Source of the DNA: Tenebrio molitor
Taxonomy: Eukaryota > Arthropoda > Insecta > Coleoptera > Tenebrionidae
Direction of reading: 5' to 3'
DNA: 64,000 bases
Assembly (NCBI RefSeq): GCF_963966145.1
Contig: NC_091048.1
Coordinates: forward strand, 558,001-622,000
The position numbers and the translations under genes were made by a program. The notes under the pieces were generated by a model. The model was given only the letters and a program-made list of their open reading frames with translations. It had not been told where the DNA came from and did not search any database. Shown here one piece after another: positions 45,582 to 56,175 of the stretch (position 1 is its first letter; every line of letters starts with the position of its first letter).

Positions 45582-48500
45582 TATCCTTATAATAATGTCT
45601 AGTTACTTATTTATGTTTCAATTAAATTTAAGTTTTATTTTTAAAAAAAGGATACTTTTGGTTCTTTATTTTCAAAATTAAACTGAGGCCAGTTCAATTG
45701 GAAGGGTACAATGTGAAAGGGAATTCTCTGATGTTGGTCGATTTTCTGTGAAATTTAGTACCGTGTCACACTAGCTTTACATAAATTGAAATAATACAAA
45801 CGACTGTACCAGTCAAAATACACACATCCAAACAATGCTGTTTATATGCCTATATCTTAATATCTTAATTATTCTCATAAGCTTTACTTAAATAAATAAT
45901 TAATTAATTAATTGACTAATTAATATTGATGTTAACAGTAATTTCATTACCATAAATTAAAACAGTATAAAAATGCTCATAAGCATAAAACCTACAGTGT
46001 GAACATAAAGTTTGGAACAAAATTCATAGTAGCGTTATGTGATGTTTTTTGGAAAATCGCTCGGACAGGTCGAATGCCATCCTGTGACGTACAACTTGTT
46101 TAAATGACGTCATTGGTTTTTGGGCAATGACGTCATCACCAATTTTTTTAAATGACAACCCCCACTTTTTTCTTCTCTTTTTGATGGACCCTTCTACTAC
46201 CTCAACGACGAATGAAAAAAATTGGTACCTTACAAAACAATTTTTTTGAGAAAATGGCAATTTTTATTTAAAAAATTTAATTTAATTTTTAATATGTCAC
46301 CTGCATTTGTGCGAAAAGGGGTGACCAAAATTCGGCGATAGTGCGCGGTTTGTTTCATACGCGTCTACGTTTTTGCATCTGCAGCCACGTTTAACACAGT
46401 TTTTTTTTTTCTTGCAAATCAGACGTCTTTCAAGGACGAGTTTTTCCCTACAGCATTTTTAATTGACGATCAATTTTTTGATGTAAATCTTAATTGATTC
46501 AACATTTTAAAAAGGCATGTAAAAATTACGTTTTTAAGACTTGGGTGATTGCATTAATGGGATTTTATTCTTCACCGTCTAAAATATCTGCATTTTAGAT
46601 TTCACAAAAATCCGCGGGAAAATAACTGAGTTATTAGGCTCGAAATTCTTAGCTGAGACACCCTGTATGTAAAAGGTACGGAAACCCAATTCAGCCTCAA
46701 AAGGCCCCTGACTGTTTTTTATTTTCTAAACTCACATAAAATTTGTAAAGAAAAAACGCAAGGCTTGTAAGATTTGCAGAGAAAAATGTCGTCTGCACAC
46801 TTTTGGATTTTACTGTTGTAACTTGTTACAAAGAAAAAATAATCTTCTAAAATATAAAACACGATCATTTAAACAATTAATATAATTTAATAAAGGAAAT
46901 CCATATGAAGAAATCGCCTCAACATAAAAATAGTTGAGGATTTGGTGAATACATTTTTAGATATCCATTTCACTATTAGATAGTGTTTAAATATTTAAAA
47001 ACAAAAACAAATATTAATATCCCGACTGTTTTCAATTTTGTTATGAGTGATATCTAATACATAATTAGTTAATAGTTATTTACATAAAAGTCAGGAAAAC
47101 ATCACACTACTAAAGAAGAGCTAAATTGAAATACGAGGCACTTTGGCCGAGTATTTTAAAGCTCTGAGTCAAGTAAGAGATTTTACTGACGTGTTTTGTA
47201 TTACCTAAATTTTTCCGGAAATCATAAAAAAGACGAAATTTACAAATTTTAGAAAAATCTTTTACAAATTCCACAAAAATCAAGTTTGTCAATTTTGTTG
47301 GCAACTATAGTTACAAAGTAAACAACATCGAAAAGATTTCATCAATTTTGTGCGTGTTGTGAAAAATTGTTCTTTTTCAAGTACCTTTTTTATTTTGCGT
47401 CTTGTAAAGTCTTTACAGTAGGTACTAGTCCGGAAAATTCAATTTTCCTGCGCGTAAATGAGCAGGAAAATGTTGTTTCCAAGACGATTTCCGGAAAAAA
47501 TTTATAATTTTTTCTACTTGCATAACTAAATTTTAAAATGCTAATCAAAAAATTAGGTTTTTTTTTATTTTTCTGATGAACACAAAGTCCAAATTTTAGC
47601 CACAATATTTCTTAATCAGTACTTAATTGTATTATAAAAAATAATCTACAGATAATTAACCATGCCGCTTACACAACCAGCCGCAAACCCAAACATAACC
47701 TCAAAAACAACACCAATGTCGTTACACAAGCATTACCATCAGTAAAATTCTGAAACCGTTATAAAACAAGAACAAAATACTCACATTTGACAACAACTGC
47801 GACAGTTCAAGATGTCTTCAAAATAAAATTTTCTTTTTATCGTCACTCTTAATTATTTATACTCTGCTTCATGCATTTCAACAAGAGGCGCCAGCTCTCA
47901 AGGTTACATTTCATCCTAACACGTGTTAAATAAGATCTCTGTGAGTCAGGTGCGCATCCTAGATATACCTATTCTACCTTCCTCAAACTCACTGGTGATT
48001 TCAATATGAAGTCAAGTTACAAAGATATATTTCTAATTAAGTTAATAATAAAATAACATTAGCAGGTATAATTAAAAGCTACAACTGACGTAGATAACGT
48101 GCATAAATAAATTTGATTATTTTTATTGTCAAGAAAGATTTGTATTTTATATTTTTTACAGTTGTGTCCGCGAACTGGAAATTCAAACATTTGCTTTAAT
48201 AGTGGATGCAAGTTATTTAAAATTAAACATTTCTCCCAATATTTCATTGCACAGAATTTCCATTTTATTAACACATAAGCACTTCAACATGAAAGAAAAA
48301 AACTCTCTCGTTTAATAACCGATTATCGTGCGTCAACAATTAAATGTATAACCTTTTTATCCTGTGTTTCGTGTAAAATAATACGATCGACTTAATTCCA
48401 AATTTTATTATATGTCCTCGTAATTATTTGTAGTCACAAAATATGTAATAAAAAAAAATACGATGACGAAGATGCTCAAAACGGCGACTAAATCGCACAA

Positions 48501-49212
48501 CTAACTTAAAACCTTCTTATCCAAATATTCTAAATTTGCAATTAACATTTAAAACTATACAACCGAGGAATGAAAATCATTTCAAATCAGCGACATCTTT
48601 GTTGCGCTGAACTGATGAAACAGTTAGAAATGGAGGCAATCTGGTACCATCTTCGCAGATAAATAAACCACATCAATCAAATCAACTTTAAGAAAATTTT
48701 TATTTGATCTAAAGTTTTTTGTCACACGTCTTGAAGCGCAAGTGGTATTTACCATAACTCAGCAACATACATTAACATTATAGGACCAAATAATACTAGT
48801 GTCATTGCTTCAACAATTATTTCTTCCATCAGTTTCTTCTATACAGTTGAATGATTTTCGTCATTAAAAATCAATATTAATATTGGTAAAGCTGAATTTG
48901 AATTTGAAAGTCTCTTGGAGACATTTTATTCTTCTCTTCTTTTAGAGACAAATTGTTTCTCATTCAGTTTTTTTTTTGTTGTTGTTACTAAGCCGACCAT
49001 CATTTTGAGGAATTGAATTTTTTGTGCGAAGTTATTGTGTCCTCTTCTCGATAACATCTAAATCCGTTTCAGAAAAATAATTTCAAAATGTCTTTCTCAA
49101 CAAGTCTATTTTTACCTAAGTGAAGAATGAATAATTTTAAGTAGAGATAAAACAATGAATACACAATAAGACTCAACATTTTTTTACATCAAATTTCATG
49201 TTAATTACCTTC
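45582..49212. other. unassigned stretch with one family F end
   Basis: No gene recognised. gctgagacaccctgta at about 46655-46670 is a family F-like right terminus. About 46090-46150 contains two tgacgtca boxes 36 bp apart in a repeat-like context. The rest is AT-rich. Confidence 0.4.
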
Positions 49213-49215
49213 TTA

Positions 49216-49352
49216 GGGGGTCATTCACGAAACTCGGTAAGGCTCGATAAGGCGTTGCAAATTCAAAACCATGACAACCGATATTGTTGAAGCATTGCAT
49301 TTGCCGTTTCGTTAACGATTTGCAAATTTGCAAAGTTTCGTGAATCTCCCCC
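49216..49352. mobile_element. PIF/Harbinger-like MITE (137 bp) with TTA duplication
   Basis: gggggtcattcacgaaact at the left, agtttcgtgaatctccccc at the right: 19-bp inverted termini with one mismatch. TTA on both sides, the TWA target typical of Harbinger. No second copy seen. Confidence 0.88.
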
Positions 49353-49439
49353 TTACTCAAATGATCCTTTCTTTAACCTTTTACGTAAATATTATTTTCC
49401 TCTTTATTAGATATGTTCATTCATGACAATTCAGGAACT

Positions 49440-49631
49440 ATAGGCCGTGCCAAACCCAAATAACCACCACCTGCTGAATTAAGTTGGTGAAAACAAAATT
49501 ACACCTAGTGTATAATGGCAATTTTGATATTACTAAAATGCTAGACCAATCAAATCTAAGTACACAACGTTGCCAGTTGATTTTCCGGGTAGAATGCAGT
49601 GTTGGTGGTTACTTGGTTTTGGCAGACTATA
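49440..49631. mobile_element. MITE family B, copy 3 (192 bp)
   Basis: taggccgtgccaaacccaaa ... cttggttttggcagacta. Shortest of the three copies; keeps ccaccacctgctgaattaag and ggtagaatgcagtgt, also present in copy 1. Confidence 0.82.
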
Positions 49632-49639
49632 CATATTTG

Positions 49640-50831
49640 CAATGGAGTTCTTTAAATTAAGATTAGGAAATGAATTCCACATTTAATCCTTTGAGCAAAA
49701 TCAAGGCCACACTGTGAGGCTTGATTAAAGTTTTCAAGGTTTAGGGCCAATTTACAAAAGTTAAATTAAGTTAATCATAGTCAAATGCGAGATTAACTGA
49801 ACATGTTATCAGACCGAACCAATCGAAGTTTTGGATTCATAGATAATGGTACATTAAATATTTAATTATCTTTCTATAAACTGTATCTGTAAAATTTCAA
49901 ATTTAAAATCATTTCTTTGAGTAATAAACATTGTCCTTGTACAAAATTTTGTCTGCAGTCAAGTAATTCTAAGTTGAGACCAAGTCTCACATTGTTTTCT
50001 TTAATAAATTAATACCCTTCTTTGCCCAGAATTGATTTCCTCTGTTAGCAAACTCAAGTCTTTCCTCATAATCTGATGATTTCTTTCTTTGATCTATCCT
50101 TAAAGAACAACAATGGTTAGTTTAGTCCTTATTATATGTATCTGATCCTTTTTTCAAAATACCTTAGACATAACCTTCACTAAACAAAGAATCCATCCGA
50201 GACCATTTTAATTTTATAAATTCATCCAAGATAATCTTCCGTCAACAGTCTATTTCGCATTCATCTACTGGAATTTTTAAATTCATAATTTCTGTTCTTA
50301 AATGGTATTTAAATTTTGACTTTTGAGCTTTGATAAATTTTTGACCATTTTTGACATTTGACGTTTTAGTTATCTAATGTTGGTTAACATGGAATGGATA
50401 ATCAAATGACCCCACACATTTTCACATCATTAAAATGTAAAATTAATTTTAAAAAACCTCTTATTTTATCTTATACATATATTTGCGTTGCATGTGGCTT
50501 TAATAAAATGTATTATTTAAAATCTTTATGAAAACGGTGGCACCATTTTTAAGGTGTATGTAATATTAGAGATAACATATTAAAGTTGCTATGGCTTCTA
50601 CGGTTTAGGCCAAGGAGTTTGTACGACAAAACGATGTGAATCCAATCCAATATTGGATTTTTATTAATCCCTGTCGTGTTTGAAAAATAATGGAACATCA
50701 TTTAGCATTTAGGAATTCAAATGTTTCTTTTCTTAGATTGGTAGCTATGACGCATGACATTGTTGGTGAATGCCCATGAGCGCCGATGAGGTTATGTTAT
50801 TGAATAATACTAAAATTAATAATTTTTCACG
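49640..50831. other. intergenic stretch upstream of mRpL4
   Basis: AT-rich. No ORF or repeated family recognised. The region just before 50832 should hold the mRpL4 promoter and 5' UTR; no TATA-type element is obvious. Confidence 0.4.
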
Positions 50832-51745
50832 ATGCTTTCGAATGTAGTTATAAAATTAAGAATTTCATTTCCCGTATTTAGAACTCTTTCATCCTCTACT
50901 AATGTAGAACCCCGTCAACTTCCGTTTCCCCCAAAATATCAAAAACCGCGTCAAGTGTGGTTAGAAAACTTTGATACCATCGAAGAAAAAAAGCTCGGAA
51001 TAATAGAGTTACACCCAGAAGTTTTTGCCGTCAACCCTAGAATTGATTTAATTCACGATAACGTTAGATGGCAATTTTTATACAGGTTTGTTAGTTATGC
51101 ACACACAAAATCAAGATTTGAAGTGAGAGGCGGTGGTCGAAAACCGTGGCCCCAAAAAGGTGTGTACTACTAATTTAAACAAATTTTGAAGTAACAACAT
51201 TTGTTCAGGTTTGGGTAGAGCTCGACATGGTTCTATAAGAAGTCCATTGTTTCGAGGAGGTGGTGTAATTCACGGTCCCAAATCACCCACACCTCATTTT
51301 TACATGTTACCATTTTACACTAGAATTCATGGATTGACATCAGCCTTATCAGTGAAATTGGCGCAAGATGATTTACATGTAATTACAGATTTAGAAATTC
51401 CAACTGATGAATCTAATTATATAAATGAATTGGTGAAAAGTAGAAATTGGGGGCCTTCTGTTTTGATAGTTGATGAGTATGATGTGTTGTATTGTTAGTT
51501 TGTTTAATAAAATTCGCAATTTTAGCCTGGATATTATGCCAAGAAATGTTACAGCAGCTACTGACACTATTAAACACATCAATCTGATGCCGGTATATGG
51601 CTTAAATGTATATTCAATGCTTAAACATGATACTTTAGTATTAACCAAATCTGCAGTTGATGTACTTGAATCAAAATTGTTAATGCACTTGCACAAAAAT
51701 GATGTAAAGCCTTGTACACAGAAGTACAAGGTGAACCAAGTATAA
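50832..51745 (+). CDS. mRpL4: mitochondrial ribosomal protein L4 (uL4m), three exons
   Basis: Nuclear gene for a structural protein of the mitochondrial large ribosomal subunit. Exons 50832-51159, 51209-51476 and 51526-51745, joined by GT-AG introns of 49 nt each, give 271 residues in frame. The first about 30 residues are basic and Ser-rich, fitting a mitochondrial targeting sequence. The L4 family core is clear: [20 protein letters not shown] then, across intron 1, [20 protein letters not shown] and [14 protein letters not shown]. After intron 2 the join restores VLIVDDLDIMPRN and [20 protein letters not shown], the usual uL4 C-terminal fold. The splice sites are chosen because they alone restore this continuity; each ORF otherwise reads into a stop. 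Length fits metazoan mL4. Convergent with cactus. Confidence 0.94.
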
Positions 51746-51762
51746 AGTCTGCTAATAGTCAA

Positions 51763-51768
51763 AATAAA
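51763..51768 (+). terminator. poly(A) signal of mRpL4
   Basis: AATAAA 18 bases after the stop codon. Confidence 0.6.
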
Positions 51769-52064
51769 TAATGTAAGTATTACATCCTGCTACATTCTTT
51801 ACTTTATGTTCCTAAACATTGTACAAACATGTTTTGATCAAATAATTTCCCCCAAAGAAAAAGATTTAAGGTGCAACTTTTTGCATGTTTAATATGTATG
51901 TACATAATAAGAACATTTTATTATAATGTTTTTTTTTAATTATTCATCAGAGAGCGAAAAAAGTAAAATAAGATTCAAACTTAATTTTGGAAGGAGAGTT
52001 ATAAGAGGGTAAAATAAAAAGTGTAATACTAGCGTAATTGTCTTTATTTTTACTTCATTATTAA

Positions 52065-52244
52065 ATATCAGGTGTTTTTTTTTAATTTCACCTCGTAGTA
52101 GGCGTTGAAGAGTCGATTGTGAACGCACCACTCGTGTAAAACTAAGATTTAAACAGCTGATCTGTGATCCGTAACCTGTATAGTGTGTTCACAATCGACT
52201 CTTCAACGCCTACTATGAGGTGAAGTTTAAAAAACACCTGATAT
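52065..52244. mobile_element. palindromic MITE Q (180 bp, arms about 58 bp)
   Basis: Left atatcaggtgtttttttt ... gttgaagagtcgattgtgaa; right ttcacaatcgactcttcaac ... acacctgatat. About 60-bp loop. The arm core is shared with 39817-39850 beside a decayed transposase, so this may be a foldback of that transposon's terminus. Confidence 0.88.
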
Positions 52245-52659
52245 GTACAATACAATACTATGCTCCATGTTTTGGCGCTATTCCAGAGGTGTAAGTAGAC
52301 TATTCTACTTTTGTATTTGTGGAACATTGTTGTATTTTTCAACGACCTTCAGACCTCGGACGTAGCGAAATGGTAGATTATTTTCTAACTTATCAAACAA
52401 ACTGCAGCCTCACTAATGCCCTTTACCCTCCATTGGTTGCACAAAAGATTTACATTTTCTCTGATATATTAAGATTTTTTATTTTGTGTTTCAAATTGCA
52501 AAAAAAAAAAATTAAAAGTATCTCTTCTAACATTTAGATGATCTGTTTTGTCGGAAATAGTCACTTTTGCAGTTACAGTTAAAAAAAGGAGAACATTTTA
52601 TAAATGAAATATAAAATGATCTCAAATGTTCCCACTTTAAAAAATATTTTGTGCTTATA

Positions 52660-53514
52660 CCAGGTGTATTATGAAAAACCTTTGGTGCTATAACCTCCTT
52701 ATTTTTTATCCGATTTTAATAAATGATATGTCAAACAAAATCGTTTTAAATGGGCTACAATTTGAATTGATCCAATATTTGTTCTTGAGTTCTGTTTTTG
52801 ACAAATAATAATCAACTTTTTTTTTTCAAATGGCACTATTAACTTTTTTTGCTCAGTTTTATAGAGATTTTTATTTTAAATATGAAAATGTAAACAACTA
52901 TGCTCATGCATAGAAGCAAAAAGAAGAAATTAAAAAACGATGTATTTTTTTTTAAATTAAGCAGTCACATTAAACAGTAATAAAAGTGCATTCTAATTTT
53001 GCAAAGTGACTAAGAGAGCCATGGACATTCAAGACAATGTCTATTTGACTCCGGCCAATAACAGAGATGATTTAATAAAAAGAATCGTAGCAGTATGTGA
53101 ACAAATACCACCAGAATTTTTATTAAACGCCGCAATAGGCGTCAGTGGAAGGTGTCGAATGTGCCTTAGAGAGAATGGAAGTAATTTCAAACATTTGCTA
53201 TAGTAAAGTTATGGTTACTTGATTTTTGGAAATTCTATTTTTTTTTATTAAAAACAAATTTTTGATTTTTTATTTTAATGTTTATGTACATATTCAGAAG
53301 ATAAACATCTATCAGAATAAAGATAAAAAAATATACAGTGCAACTTAAAAAAACAAAGTTAGCTGCGGTCTGTCAAAAAATATAATGTTAAAAAAAAATC
53401 ATGGCATGTCGGGCTATAGTGTTTCTAAAACGATTTTGTTTGACGTATCATTTGTTAAAATCGGATAAAAAATAAGGAAGTTATAGGACCTAAGGTTTTT
53501 CATAATACACCCGG
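52660..53514 (+). mobile_element. internally deleted Tc1/mariner-type transposon (855 bp)
   Basis: TIRs of about 95 bp: ccaggtgtattatgaaaaac and gtttttcataatacacccgg, continuing through the complement of ttattttttatccgatttta and aaaacgattttgtttga. TA on both sides. Contains the last part of a transposase at 53006-53203. Confidence 0.9.
53006..53203 (+). pseudogene. C-terminal tail of a Tc3-like transposase
   Basis: 65 codons: TPANNRDDLIKRIVAVCEQI, PPEFLLNA, then CRMCLRENGSNFKHLL and a stop. It matches the tail of DUF4817-type transposases, typically ...DLxxRI...CxxI, PE and ending in an ENGxxFEHLL motif. The rest of the protein is deleted within the same TIR element, which is therefore non-autonomous. 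The first codons may be chance. Confidence 0.75.
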
Positions 53515-53519
53515 TATGT

Positions 53520-56079
53520 ACATAATTTACACTACTGAGGCAGTTTTGCCGTAGGAAATTAAAGCGATGTTGTAATGAGACCTAATCATCTCCCCATTCA
53601 TGTTATCATATTATTGTGTTTCCTAAATCGATGCAGGACGAAGACACGTAACTCGTTAATTTTCTGAGCGCAGCTGGTGACCGCTGGTTAATTACGACCT
53701 TACCTGATGATTGTTTGTGAACCATTAGTAGTTTAGTACCACAACAATCTTCAAAATATCGTCAACAGTGTCAGACTCTCGACTTGATTTTAGTACATTC
53801 CTTAGCATCATAATTTTGTTACCCTGCGACCGCATTATGTCGGTCTATTACCGTATCAATTTTAGCCGTATCCAGACCGCACACATTAGACATTTTTCAA
53901 TCGTGGTCCCAGCATTTTACCTTGTTTATTTATACCCTAAAAACATAACGTCTATAAAAATTCTCTCAAATGCACAGGATAGTCACGTCAGGCAATTTTG
54001 ATCCTTTTGTCATATAGGATGATTCATGAAGTGTGGTAAATATTTGAACGTGCGATAGGTCCCCTGGCCCCTGAAAAAAAATAAGAAAAAAACCCTCTGA
54101 AAAGAAAAAAAAAACAATTTGAAAACTTTTGCTGGTGAAAAAGTTGCATTTATGAACTAATAAATAGCTCTCAAAAAAAGGAACAAAAACCTAACACAAC
54201 GTGTCGGATGTCTAAGCGAAAGTTCAAAAAACAATCATTCATAAATATTATTCAATTCGAAATTACATCTTTCAGTATCGATACAGATGAAGTTCGTCTA
54301 CGGTATTTATGAGATTTGAATAAACAAGTTGTTTCATGTGGCCCCGTATAAAAAAAATCACCCGGTGAACATCAAAATTTTGTAAACATTTTTCTCGCAT
54401 TGAAACGAACTAAACGAATTGTATTGTATGTATTTAAGTAGTTTTGTGCTTTGGTTGTTTGTACATACGTATAATAATCGTTTTTAATTTAAGTGCATCT
54501 ATAATACTGGGTGATTACTGAAACTTTCACATTTAGCCAGCAACGACTACATCATATTGCAATAAAACAATAATAATATTGATTGTCTGGCTTTTAGTCG
54601 GTTAGATTTTTCTTTAAAACGTGAGACGCTTGAATAATGTGTATTTTGTGTTGCATAACAACTGAAAACATTAAATTTTCAATCATTTTTGTAGAACGCA
54701 TTTTTATTGCCTCGTATTCCTCGTAATATGTGATAAAATTGTTTAATTTGATATCTTATTTTCCAAATTATATCTAATTATTTGAAAACAATCAGAATTT
54801 CTTAAATTTTTACCACCACTGTTAACAATACAAAGGGAAACAGTAACCTTCACGTAAGTCGAAATTAACGAAAGTACTAAAATCAATGATGATGAAATGA
54901 AAATTCGTTAGCAACGTATCTGTAGATGCGCGTACAAATTTTCACTTGAGTAAATTTAGAATTACGATTCGATTTCTAGCAGTCTGGTTCTTCTGATATC
55001 AGAGTAACGTACACAGTCGACAAGCTCAGATACCGGAATACCTTGAAGATTTGGAATAATTTGGAAATCAGGCTTCTACAAAGGGCATAAATCAATTAAA
55101 CCGTGTAGTATTGTAGTGTATCGTTACGTAACAGCTCGACTACTACCAAGTTAATGAACTTTACATCCTATTGGAAATAGCAATTGTTTTATTGGTGGAA
55201 TAAAACATCGTATTTCGCTGGTTGTTGCTGCATTCATTGTGGTACACGGCATCACTTAGGAAATTCCAACAATGTTGGTGGTGTCTGAATAACTCGGGAA
55301 TCCCCAAACTTATTAAAACTGTAATTTGCAAAACATATTTAGTGCATTGCTAATTCAGAAGCGTTTGCTCTTTTCAATAGCCGCGCCATTGTTGGCGTGA
55401 TCGCCAGCAAAAATTTCATCAGCGAAATGTTACACATACGAAGGAGTCTCATTGACGCTCGTATGATGATACACATTCTTGCGTATCAAATCCTTATTAT
55501 TAGATGATGAGATGTAAACGACCTTGAGCAGAAAAAGCGGTTTGCATTCTCGAGTTAATCGTTTGGTCACTATACCTGCGGATTTGTCCGATTCCACCGA
55601 AATAAAACAGCGATCTGGTCCTTAGATATATATTTTTTCAATATGTGATAGTTGGCTAAATACGAACTAAAAGTAACAGAGACAGCTAAAGTGATACTAT
55701 GTACAAAATTTTCAGGAGAGAAATGATAATCCAACAACAAATAAATATAACAGTAATTTTAACTAAATAATTTACACGAGAACACAATAGAAATCCATTT
55801 TTTTTAGTCTTAAGTATTAATTTCGTGATAGAACGTCACGAGTACCGAAAGCATTCCCACTACTTGTGAAAGAATCGGCATCACCATCGGAATTATGTAC
55901 AAAATTATAAATTAGAAAAATATATTCGGGCTTTGTTCCTTCACAAGTAGTATGAAATCGTAGCTGTTAAAGATGTAAGAGAAAACATATTATTCATCCG
56001 GAACATACACACTGCCAGATACGCATTATACAGTGATGACGTAAATATTGATCACAGTTAGTATCTAATATTTGGCAAC
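53520..56079. other. intergenic stretch, includes cactus downstream region
   Basis: No gene recognised. 53560-53900 is slightly CpG-richer. The part nearest 56080 may be distal 3' UTR of cactus if a further poly(A) site is used. Confidence 0.4.
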
Positions 56080-56085
56080 TTTATT
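56080..56085 (-). terminator. likely poly(A) signal of cactus
   Basis: AATAAA on the minus strand about 90 bases after the stop codon. Confidence 0.5.
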
Positions 56086-56175
56086 CTTTCTCCTTCTTCG
56101 TCGCTTCGTTGGCTGCCGTGAAGGCTGTTCGTTTTTCTCCTCCTCATTGAAGTCCCTCCGTTTGAATTCAGATTT

